Below are positions 1-11,900 of a DNA stretch of 64,000 nt, in pieces. The notes beneath the pieces are model-generated. The model had not been told where the DNA came from and made no database searches. It saw nothing but the letters and a program-made list of their open reading frames with translations. The DNA lies in NCBI GenBank assembly GCA_905250075.1, contig CAJNOP010000127.1, positions 290,175 through 354,174 on the forward strand. The letters run 5' to 3'. A program made the position numbers and the translations under genes. Each line of letters opens with the position of its first letter. Positions within the stretch are counted from its first letter, which is position 1. This stretch comes from Rotaria sp. Silwood1. Lineage: Eukaryota; Rotifera; Eurotatoria; Philodinida; Philodinidae.

Positions 1-2100
1 CTATCGGAATATGAAATATGCTAATACAAAAAACTTTGGTATGTTGTATTAGCAAACATTTTTAACGTCAGCAATGCCTGTTAGAGTGTCAAATACCTAC
101 GGTGATTACCGGTTTATTACATTCTACCGACTAATAGAAGTTCTGGGTAACCAGTAGTGCGCTTTTAATAGTCATTGTCGTGAGTTTTCTTGATTCTTTA
201 AGTCTCAGAATCGACATGATCATCATATTCATCCAAGAAGAAAATTTTCATATTCTGGTGAACAGATCTAAATTATACATTTTAAAGCATCACTATGTAG
301 TCTAATAATGGTGGTTAAGAGGATGGAGACCTACGATGATAGGTGGTTTGCAGCAGGTTACAGATTCATTGAGGTTCAGAGTAACTAGCAGTGCCTATTT
401 AGGTTTTATCGCCATAGTTTTTCGTGATCCTATGGCTCCTATTTTTAACTTTAAAGTCATATGCTGGGGAAAAGATTTGTCATTATCACTCTTGTCGTGC
501 ACTCGGCTATACAGTTTTAATGAGGAATATGAAAGCTAACAATAGTATTTAGAGCGTAGGAACCTACCACTATAGCCGGTTCATAGAATTTTGCGGACTA
601 TTTGATGCTCAAGATGACCGGTGATACCCGTCTAGCAGCCATTACTGTAGATTTTCCGCTTTTACACCGGTAAAGTCGTTAATCTCCTAATTATGTTCAT
701 GGGCTATAGTGTTTCATATACGATCATACTCTCAAATTAAGAATATGGTTTTAATCTTGAAGACTAAGGCAAATATAAGAAGGTAAAATATTATAAACAT
801 ACTGAGATGGTCGAGTTTGACCATTATTCAGACACTTGCATGCTTGCATCAATCACTGATGCTGATACATCGGAAACTAGCATAAATTTTTATAGTTCCA
901 CTAACCCTTTTATTAGTCAAATCAAGATACTCAAGTATGAAAAAATCCTTGATGTGTCACAGCGCCGTTTAGTAAACAGCACAGCTTCGCCTGTCGTCAT
1001 CATTATTGTTGATGCAACAATGACGATAACCACAGGTATGACTATGGTTTCACTGTCTTAACCATGGCTAGGTTACTGGTGTAACTAAGAAAACTGTACC
1101 TCTGGTTCTTGGACCAATTGCAACAACCATAAGTACAGTTATCAATTCTACGCCACCTCTTTATAACCTAGTAGTTTCTGAAGTACTAACGTTTCCTATA
1201 CCTGCTGACGAAAGATGATCAAAGTCGGAAAATCAGGAACTAAGGTAAAACTTCGAGAATGTTCAACTTGAGTTTTTACGCTTCTGGAAGGATTATTAAG
1301 AACATACTGATATTTAATATAGAATGGCAAAAATAAATTGGTTTTCAGGGACCCAAATCTGATATCAATTTGTCGTAGTTCTGCACTTTAATTATTAATG
1401 AAAAAATTTCTTGCTGAATGTTATAATTTTCCTAAGTACTAGAGTTGAGTGTCTCAAGTTACACTTCATTTCGTCAGTTTTTCAAGGACATAGTTATTTT
1501 CATAACGAGCATTCCCTTAATCTAAGAACTTCACTTCAAAATATTCAACCTAACTTCGAATTTTAATTGTCCAGTCTGGGCTTACTCCGTCAACTTTTGT
1601 AAAATCATTGTTCTCTTAAAATTGCTGTTTTTTCATGACAGCCGATTTGATCTGAAAACTAAGCCTAAGGTGATTGTAATTGAACCAGAAACTATAAGCG
1701 CGATCGTCGCAATGAGGCTACCAATCGTATCTGCGATACTCATACTTTGACTACTAACGGTAGATACAGTTATCATACTTAGACCGGTGACTGTGGGTAT
1801 GGTTATCGGTTGAACCCGATAAACGGTCTCTATCATTGTATTCTTAGTTATTATTAATATTGTCCATTTAGAAGTACGAAATCAATGGTGATGATCGGTT
1901 TCTACTATTACCGAAGCAAAATCAAACGAAATACATCCATCAGTATTAGAACACAGGTCTCCGCTAGAAGTCTTTATAACCTGACTGATCTGAGTCTCTG
2001 CCTTGCTCTGAAATTCTGATGAGTATTTGTCAAAATTAATACGATAAGAGGTCACTTCTTATCAGAAAATTAAGTGCTTGAGTTTCTAAGATGTATCGCA
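1..2100. repeat. Degenerate tandem array, about 233 bp period in the first kilobase
   Basis: No gene is recognisable here. Segments starting near 95, 329, 562, 798 and 1031 can be aligned by eye. Each begins with an ACCTAC-like word followed by a TGAT..GGTTT-like block and, about 60 bases on, a TAAC.AG.AGTGC-like block. The spacing between ACCTAC words is 234, 233 and about 236 bases. Identity between the best pair (95 and 329) is roughly two thirds over 70 bases and lower for the others. Beyond about 1300 the periodicity is unclear, although similar words recur near 1887. Open frames at 336-539, 807-1061 and 1633-1836 (-) fall inside the repeats and have no recognisable domain. Ancient satellite is the best reading; a highly decayed coding tandem repeat cannot be excluded. 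Confidence 0.45.
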
Positions 2101-2119
2101 TAGGACAAACACAGAAATG

Positions 2120-4750
2120 CGAAAAAGTGGCCGGTGCACCCCCAGGTGTCAAATATAAAATATTTTTACTTTAAAAAGTACTTTACCGGGCTTTCCCTAC
2201 TATCAAAACTACTTCTTCGAATCATTGTCGTGGGAAAGTACTATTAAGTAGTTTTTTGTGGTAATCAAAGTATGAAAAAGTACTATTTAAAGTAGGAAAA
2301 GTAATGTCAAGTACTTTGGAAGGTAAAAAGATAATTTTCTGATAATTTTGTATATTGAAAGTACTATTATGTACTGGAAATAGTGTCTAAAAGTACTCTC
2401 AATACTTTATTTTCAGAGTAATTACTACAAAGTACTTCCAAAAGTGTGAGAAGTGAATTTCAATACTTTCTGTTACAAAAGAGTACTATTAAGTACATTC
2501 AAAAGTGGAAAAGTACTTTTGAAAGTGGCAAGTAGTAGCAAAAAGTAACTTTTCCCCCTTTATTGATATTGAAAGTACTTTAAAGTGGAAGTTTCCTACT
2601 TTTTTTCATGTCAAATAACAGCCACACCTAACATTACTGAGCACATAAGGCACTATTTCTGACCTCAAATGTTAGCCAACACCGATTTTAATCCATTACG
2701 TTATAGAAACTATTTTTAACTGCATTAAAAAGAATTTTAAAGTACTTTCTAATACTTTATAGCATAATAAAGGGTACTATTAAGTGCTTCAAATAGTATC
2801 TAACACTGTTTTCAATACTTGTTCTTAAAGAGAGTTCTATTAAATACTTCGAATAGTGTCGAAACGTACATACAATATTTTGTATGACGGGAAAGTAATA
2901 TAAAGTACTTCAAGATCTATCCAAAATTACTTCGAACACTTTATGTCATAAAAAAGTACTATTAATTAATTGAACAAGTATCAAAAATTATTCAGAATTC
3001 TTAAGCAAACTGGAAAGTAATATTAATTATTTTCAAATAGTGTTGAAAAGTACATAAAATACTTTTTATGCAGCGATAGTAATATAAAGTACTTCTAACA
3101 CTTTATGTTATACAGAATAAGTACAATTGAGGAATGAAAAGAAGTATCAGCAGGTACTTTCAACATGTTGATTGACAGGAAAGTTTTGTTAAACACTTCA
3201 GATTATCAAAAGATGCATTTAACACTTTCTCCTAGACCAAGTAACGAGGCAATAAAGTCTTAGGATCTGAAGTCTGATTTTTTATGATTTTGTAACATCT
3301 GATAGAAACCGTACGAGTAATTTTGATGTGTGCTAAATTAGATTAAGTCTCCATGTCAGATTCTTCCAAGATCATTTTAACTAATGACTCAAAAGAGTTG
3401 GCATAAATTCAAAAAAGTTAATTTGCTTTCCTGTAAATTTTGTGTCAACGCCTATGGAGCATTAATGATGCGTACGATCTGGCAAGAATTGTACATCGAG
3501 CATTAAGGTAAATGTTGCAGAGACAAAAATTTCTCGTACAATATTCGTCTGGTACTGCAAGAGCATGCACAATCAATGATGCAAACTTACAGTCTAAAGG
3601 CTTGATTCGTGTTTTAAACAGGTGCTATTAAGCTCTTCAACAAGTATCCACAATTACTTTCAATACTGTATCTAATAAGAAAGTACTATGAATCACTTTG
3701 ATTAATATTTACCAGTACTTCGAAAATTTGGGTTGTAGAAAAGTACTATAAAGTACCTCCAATAGTACTGTAAAGTATTTCCAATACTTAGCATGGCAGG
3801 AAAATACTGTTAAGTACTTTTCATGATATCGAAAAGTACTTTTTATACTTTATTTTCTATAAAATTAGTATTAAGTACATGAAATAGTGTCTCAAAGTAC
3901 TTTCAATACTTTATTTTCAGAGTAATTACTACAAAGTACTTCCAAAAGTGTGAAAAGGGAATTTCAATACTTTTTGTTACAAAAAAGTACTGTTAAGTAC
4001 ATTCAAAAGTGGAAAAGTGTGGAAAAGTACTTTTGAAAGTAGCAAATAGTAGCAAAAAGTGACTTTTTTTCACTTTATTTTATATTGAAAGTACTTAAAA
4101 TGAAAATTTCCTACTTTTTTTTTACATGGGTTAACCCGAGTGTCATAAGCATGTACTATGAAGTTCTTCAAAACGTATCAACAATTACTTTCAACACGTT
4201 ATCAAATAAGAAAGTAGTTTGAGCTACTTCAATAAGTATTCAAAAGTACTTTAAAAAATTGCGTCATAAAGAAGTACTATTAATTACTGTAAATTATGTC
4301 GAAAAGTAGTTCCAACACTTTGTGTGACACAAAAGTATCATTAAGTACTTCATTTAATACGGAAAAGTACTTTGTATTCTTTATACAAACGGAAGTACTA
4401 ATAAGTATTTTTAAAAGTATCAAAAGTTATTCTCAATACTTTTTGTCAGGACAAAGTACTGTTAAGTACTTTCAAAAGTGGAAAAATATATTAAAGTACA
4501 TTTTAAAGTGTCAAAAGTTACTTTAAATACTTTTTGTTAAAAAAAGTACTATTAAGTACTTTTAAAAGTAGAAAAGTATGTAAAAGTACTTTCAAAAGTG
4601 AAAAAGTATGGAAAAGTACTTTCGAAAGGTAGAAAAGTATGTAAAAGTACTTTCAAAGGTGGGAAATAGTTGTGAAAAGTGACTTTTTTTTACTTTATTA
4701 ATATGCAAAGTACTTAAAAGTGAAAATTTTCTACTTTTTTTTTACATGGG
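2120..4750. repeat. AAGTACTT palindromic minisatellite block with a triplicated terminal module
   Basis: The region is saturated with AGTACT/AAGTACTT palindromes alternating with AAAAGTG, AATAGTGTC and CAATACTTT words. The repeating unit is about 58-62 bp (for example near 2764, 2822, 2880 and 2950), with a shorter period of about 30 bp near 4540-4660. A larger module is present three times: 2400-2612, 3900-4127 and 4600-4748. Each copy runs from AGTACT-rich DNA through an AGTAGC/TAGTTG-AAAAAGT word to a polyT stretch, and the last two end in ACATGGG. Unrelated sequence interrupts the array at about 2620-2740 and 3230-3610. The left edge near 2140 begins CCCAGGTGTCAAA and the right edge reads CCCATGTAAAAA on the opposite strand, a weak inverted pair. 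This suggests transposon or foldback satellite origin. No coding potential was seen. Confidence 0.7.
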
Positions 4751-4998
4751 ATATTCATCTGTTTAATATGGACATTAATCAAATTATATATTGACAAAAC
4801 TTTTTAACGATAAAAGAATTTCATATTTTATCGCTTTGACTTCTCACAAGAAAAAAAAACTCAACATAATTAAATAACGAAATTCTATTCAATTCATTTG
4901 CTGAATTTATATTTTAGTTTTAAATAAAAATAAAGCGCGTCGATTGAGTATGTAATATTTATAATCAATTTATTTGTTGCAGAAAAAATATTTAAAAA

Positions 4999-5980
4999 TT
5001 GATGATGACGAAACATAATAATGAAAGTAGAATATCAATAGATGGTCAATTTATATGTCGTTCATCCAATCAATCTTGTTCATTTATTTATCAATTACCT
5101 GATGTTATTTTACAACGTAAACGTGATCGAAAAATGCCATATGCAGAAACATTTAATGGTATCATACTTTTTGCTGATGTATCAGGTTTTACAGAAATGT
5201 GTCAAAAATATAGTAGTGATGTTCAACGTGGAGTTAATCAATTAGCTAATGCACTTAATGGTTATATGGCACCAATTGTTGAAGCTATATTAAGAGAAAA
5301 AGGAGATGTTTATAAATTTGCTGGTGATGCTGTACTTGGTAATAAATATTCTATAAAATTTCTATTAAAAGAAGTTTTTTGAATTAGGTTTATGGCCATT
5401 TGAAAATAATTCTATTGAACATAAACGTGAACAAGCAAAAAGAGTGATATCTTGTGCTTTATATATGAAAAAATCATTGTGTGATTATATGACACCAATT
5501 GGAACTGTTTTAAATATTAAAAGTGCGATTGCAATGGGTTCTTATTCAATTATATTTCTTCGTGTAAGTTTTAGTTTAACTTTTTCTTGTTATTAAATTT
5601 TTTTGCAAGATTTGTATCCAGGGAACTACTTCAACTTGTTCAAAACTTCTTGATGAATACGGATTAAAAACACAATCATCAATAAAAAATACAAATTCTT
5701 ATTCTGAAACTACAAAAAAAATAAATTCTGGAAAAAATCAATCGACAAATTATATAACTAAAACAGGATTAACTGAAGAAATGATTGAACATTGTCGAAC
5801 TAATCTTGTTAATTATTATGTTTGTTATGGTAGTGCTGTGGTTAGTGCTAGAAATGCTGAACGTAATATTATTTTCATTGACTTAATTATGATAAATACT
5901 TATTTATTTATTTAGATGAATGTAAATCACAAGATATTATTGTGGATATGGCTACATGGTTACTTCTTGATTCAGATTCA
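4999..5980 (+). other. Class III cyclase catalytic domain 1 of the ADCY10-like gene
   Basis: Exons at 4999-5338, 5388-about 5562, about 5623-5830 and about 5914-5980. The first exon has the FADVSGFTE motif and the GDAVLG motif, both carrying metal-coordinating aspartates in class III cyclases. The exon 1/2 join uses GT at 5339 and AG at 5387 and gives GDAVLGLWPFE in frame. A DECKSQDIIV segment near 5915 matches the end of this domain in soluble cyclases. The reading assumes a donor inside TATGGTAGTG near 5825. Confidence 0.85.
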
Positions 5981-8900
5981 GTAAGAAAAAACAAAATTTT
6001 ATTATTTGTTGAATTTCACTACAATCGTTGACGTTCTGATGCATGAATTTTCCTCAGGATCATGGTGTATCATCCTATTTTCCAATGTCTCCTGTCGATG
6101 CCACTTTTATCAATGACGGTCATAACAATAGTCTTGACCCCTTATTTTGCTATGCAATAAATCTGATAGAGAACTTCATTGGCTTTTCAATCGTAGAATG
6201 ATAATCCGAACTACGTTGGTTTTATATTTTTAACCCGTACTATAAATCTATTTTCCTAAAATAGTCTGATTTTGTAAATCAGAATGTATTTGATAATTAC
6301 ATGTATTTTAAATTGCAAAAATAACAATCGATTGCAGGAATATATTCATGAAAAATTTACTGCTGAACATGATGATGAAGAGATTGAAATTCTATCACGT
6401 TCTTCAAATCATCAAAGTGAAATGATCGGTCAAGGTCCATCAAATACAATTACAACAACCATTAGTAAACGTCTTACACCACCCAATAAAAATCGTGAAA
6501 TTGTTCAGATACGAAAAATAGTTTCTCATTGTAAGAATATTTCAACAAAGAAAAACTAATCTCTAACAAACAATTAAATTTTAAAGATATTCGACTTCAT
6601 GGTCGTCGAAATGATATTCCAAAAGATAATGATTTATCTGATAGTTATTCAATTATGTCAGCAGATTCCATTGAACCAAACGATAGTAATGAAATGTTAA
6701 AAAAACCTAAAATATTCAATCAATATAGCCCTAAACGAATTTTTTTTAATATAAAGAATACACCAAAAACATCATTATTAGATGTAGGTGATACAGATAT
6801 AAAAGATTTTTTGTCCGCTTCACCAACGCCAAGTAGAAAACACAGACATTCAGTAAGACCAAAACATAGAAATTGAATATTGTTGTTTTGTATTTCATTA
6901 TACTCGAATAATATAGATTAGAAGAGTTGATTTAACTGAAAAAGAATCAATGAAGCTTCGTCCAAGTGCTTTTTTAAATTTTGAAGAATATGATACATTC
7001 GATTTAAGTACATTTATTATAAAGCCTGTACGGAATCAAGAATCTCTTGATCAATTATCTGAACTTCGTCTAATTAATATTTGTTTTATTAATATTATTT
7101 TAACTGATTATAAAATTAAACACTTACCATTTAAATTACAAACTGTTATTGATTGTTGTGCTGAACAAATTTCAATTACAAATGGTTTATTAACGAAAAT
7201 TTTCATGTTTGATAAAGGTCTTAGTCTTTTATGTGCTTTTGGAATGCCTGGATATAAACATCCAGATGGTTCGTTTTTTATTGAAAAAAAAAGGCCATTA
7301 GTCAAGCAAAAAAATAACATATATATTTGATTTATAGATGCTGAACGAGCGTTAAAATTTGGTTTTCTTATAACTCAAAGATTGGGTAATACCTGAATGG
7401 AATAATAATATAAAAGAAGAAAAATTTTATCATTTAGAAAAATTAAATTTTGTGGCACGAGTTAGTACTGGAGTTTCTACTGGACAAACATTTTGTGTAT
7501 GTATTTAAATGATCTTTGAAATGTATAGAACACATCTTGAATTAGAAAAAAAGACTGATAGGGAATCAAGTGATCTATCAATTTTTTTCCATTTAAATAT
7601 TTCAATTTTTTAAAGAGAGATTTACTATTGTAAAAATATTCCTGTATAATAAAAGTTTGTCTTTGATTTAAATTTTTTTTTGTTTTATTCGGTCATAGAT
7701 AATAATCTGATAAATGTAAAACTATTTGTTGGGACTTGGTCAACTCAATGGTTATTTAGATCACTATAAAATGAGATTTCAAAGAGAAGGACGTCTTCTA
7801 GTCATTAAACAGATGGATTAAACAGAACTCTTTAAAAAAATAATCTTTGAAATGTCAAGTATTTCGAATTGATGACAGTAAAAAGTGTTTAGAATTAAAA
7901 TTTCATTCTTTGATATATACTATACAAATGGAAATATGCAGGATCAAAGTTTTTAGTATCGACTCCGATTGAAAGAAAACTAGAAATTTTAAATAAAGTC
8001 TTTAGTTCCGGTCCTCGTCACTGGAACCGGAACTAGGACCAAGTCTAAAACTGATTGTGTGCATCTCTGTATATGACTAATATGTTTGAAGATAAAAATA
8101 AAATCTCCTTAAAAAAAATGTCACATTATAAAACTTCTAACATTCATTGTAGAAAAACTTTAAAAAAACATAAATTATTTTAGGGTGTGCTAGGACATCC
8201 ACTTCGATGTGAATATACAGTCATTGGTAGAAAAGTTAATATGGTTAGTTTGACTATGTTATATTTTATTTGATATAATAATGAATTGATTTAGGCTGCT
8301 CGTTTAATGGTTAATTATCCTGGTATAGTTTCATGTGATGATGAAACTTATCATAAAGCTCATCTTGAAGAACGTTATTTTGAACTGTTACCTACCGTAC
8401 CATTAAAAGGTCTTACTGTTTCTACAAGTATGCGTCGATATAAAGGACAAGATGATGGTATTTTATTTATCTATTTTTCTTTAATAATCTTTCTTTATTT
8501 TTATTTTAATTATTATTCTAGATCAAAATAATACAAGTGTATTTGTATTTCCAATAATAAATCGTGAAGATGAATGGAATATAATATTAGAATATATTGA
8601 AGAAGTTATTAAACATTCTTGCACAACAATACATTGTATATTTTTAACTGGTTCAACAGGTGTTGGTCGTTCACGTCTACTTGCACATATTAATGAAGAA
8701 TTAATGTATGATATACAAAATATACGTCGAGTTTCATATAATGCTAGTTTTGAACATGTACAATTATTTGGTTATACACTTAAACAATTATTTAAAATAT
8801 TATTATATACAGAATTACAAGAATCTGATACACTTGTAAAAGTATTAAAATCACTTTTACCAAGTTAGTGTTAACCTTTCTTTTTTTTTTTTTTATTAGA

Positions 8901-11900
8901 AATAACAATTTAAATTTGATTGATGATATTCTAGATCATGAAAAATATTTATATTTATTACGACCATTTTTTGATAAACTTAGTGTTGATAGTGACAAAT
9001 TAACAGGAATTTTAAAAAGAAAAATGCTTGAAGAAATTATTCGTGAACTTATTATTAATGCAACAGATCCAACTTATGAGATATTTAATTATCAACCACA
9101 ACCAACAGTTTTTATTATTGATGATGCTCAATATATTGATAAAGAATCTTGGCAATATCTTAATCTTCTTGGTTTTAAATCGTTTCTTTTTTTGCTTTTT
9201 TTTTTTATTACTTTCTAAAGAAAATAAAAACATTCTCAATAGGTTCAGCACCAACTTCTCTTCTTGTAATGGCAATGAGAGATCCAACATTAAATGATGA
9301 TGAACTTCATACACGTATGGTTACATTTCGAGATTCACCAACAACAAAACATATTCAACTTATAGGTTTCGATTGATATTATTGAAAAAAAAATAGATTA
9401 ATAGGTTTTTCTTTTGTTTTTTGACTTCATAGGTCTTGATAATCGTTATTTATCTACACTTGCATGTCAAGCTATGTTTGTACAACGTATTCCAAAAGAT
9501 CTTGAAATATTAATTACACGAAAATCGGACAAGTATGTATTCATTGTTTATTATTATTAACTTTTTTAAAACTTTTTCAATATAAAAGAGGTCATCCACA
9601 AAATGTTATTCAATTATTATCAGATTTATTATCAAATCAAATAATAAGAATTGAAACAATTAATAATGATGATGATTTAAATGATGGATATATTGAAGGT
9701 ATACAAAAATATTTATGGAAACGTGTTGTAAAACATGATCCAGCAACAGGAAATCTTAAAATTTTATTTGAATATGTTGAACCGCAAATATGTCGAATAT
9801 GTGATCCAGATAGAAATAAATTTTGGACATATACAACTGTTATTGAAAATATAAATGCTCATGTTAAAATTGATAAATTAAGAGATATTGAAAAACGTAT
9901 TGCAAAAATAAGTTCATTATTTACAAAAAATATTTCAAAAAGGTATTTTATTTAGTTTTATTACTGGATTTTTTTTTAGAGGAAAACAAAAGGAAAAATA
10001 TTCTCTCGTTTTTAATACTTAGAATTATTGTTCATGCAATAACAAATTATGATATTCACACAAATGAAATGTTAAATATACATCAACACCATTTAAATAA
10101 TAATAAAAATCATATAGTTGGATTCAATGCTGACCTATTGAAAGTAAAGAATAATTAGATAAAAATTGTTAAAATTTTTCCGGAAGTACAGATTTCATAT
10201 TGAAGGAAGGAAGGATAGAAGAATACCCCTGTCTCTCAGCTACCTTACAGTATAAAGTACTGTCGACATACCTTTGTAGTAACATGAGTCGATTTTTTTT
10301 CAGATAAATTCATATCAATAAATCCCTTCCCTAAAATTCTTTTTGTTTTTTACTTAAAGATTAACAGTGCGTTTTCTCAATTATATCGTGCACAAATATT
10401 CGAATGTGCTTGGCTTGATTTTGAAGCAAGAAAAAATTCTAATATTGCCAGACTATTACAAGAAAAAAAGTACAAATTTTCCAAAAAAAAACTTTGCTTT
10501 GTTTTTTTTTATTCATCACTCATTTCAAAGTATGACACCTATATGTTGTTGTCCAGAAAATACAACAAAACAAATAGAAAATTGTCGTATGTATACTTTT
10601 AAAGATCCAACATTAAAAGAAGCAACACTTGCAACAATAATTGATCAATTTCAACATGATTATTCATCAAAAATGGCTTTATTTATTGAATCAAAAAAAC
10701 ATTTATGTAAATCATGTGGTGGTGATTCAGATTCATTAATTTTTTTAACACCTGTACAAAGTATGAAATTAGGTATGTCTGTGTTAGATACATTTCATGA
10801 AAGAAAATTAAAACAATTAAATCAACGTTTACAATATATGATTTTAAATCATTTTTCAATGCAACAAACCCATAGTACATTAAATGATGAAGATATACAA
10901 ACTGATGATGATCAATTATCTTTAATTGAATTAAGAAAAAATTCTTTATTTAATAATGATAATAGAAAAGAAAATAATTTAATTCAAAATTTTTATCAAA
11001 ACTTTTATCAACAAGAATTTAATGAAAAAAGGAAATATTTTCAACAACTACGTAATAAAATAAAACATGTTGATCATCTTACAAAAAATACTAAACCATC
11101 ATCATCATTTAGTCCAATGGGTAATTGAATGATTTATTAAAATTTTTGTTGAATTCGAAATAGAACGTTTCTGCAAAAAACCTTATGAATCTTGCCATGG
11201 AAATCTTATGATTTCAGTCTATTCTGCTAAGGAATGTTCTAAAGTTCTTGAAATAACTCATGCAAACTTCAGTTGTTTATTTTTTATTGAGATTGTTGTC
11301 TTTAAGTTCTGAATCGGTGTGATGCCGTTAGGATTTGACTAAGATTTTCGAAACAGTTCTTCTTCACTCGCCATACAGAACTTCAGCTTCAAATTGTTGT
11401 GCCAATATTTGATAAAACTCATTCTACATCTGTTTGACTAAAAGAATATTATTATTAGCTCCGAAAGAGGTGAAAATGAATAGCATTTGCACAAGAATTT
11501 CAATACGCTGCTCAAGTCTTCTTACAAAACCTTTGTAGCTCTGCTACTCATGGAATAATATTAATCTTTCAGTTCAAGTAATATATTATTGTTACAATAA
11601 TTTTTACCATGCACATCGTTTTTAAATCAATTGTCAACTAAATTTCCTTATTGTGTTTTTCTTTTTCATTTAAATAAATAGCTATCGGAGGGCGTAAAGA
11701 TACAATAGAAGGTGAAACATATGCAAAGATTCCTTTTCATTTACACGAAAAGAGTCTTACTCATGCTGATAGTCCAATAAGACCAATCTATCAAACACAA
11801 TCAAGTACTGAAACAGCACAAAGTGTATCAATGAATGATAAAAGAAATAATTTACCAAAAGAATTCCAGAAAATATCTTCGAAAAATAATCATTATTATG

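Noticed and set aside
807-1061. 84-codon open frame in the left-end repeat
   Set aside because: It spans degenerate tandem repeat units and has no domain or splice context. The similar minus-strand frame at 1633-1836 is equally unsupported.
4296-4526. 76-codon frame in the AAGTACTT block
   Set aside because: Pure product of the minisatellite, reading repeated Lys/Ser/Tyr words.
2120-4750. CRISPR-like or origin-like array
   Set aside because: Repeat spacing and sequence are irregular, there are no unique spacers between constant repeats, and the surrounding genes are animal genes with introns.
10440-10560. Apparent frameshift in the adenylyl cyclase gene
   Set aside because: The two frames are joined cleanly by a short GT-AG intron (about 10468-10530), giving RLLQEKN followed by MTPICCCPE, so no lesion is needed.
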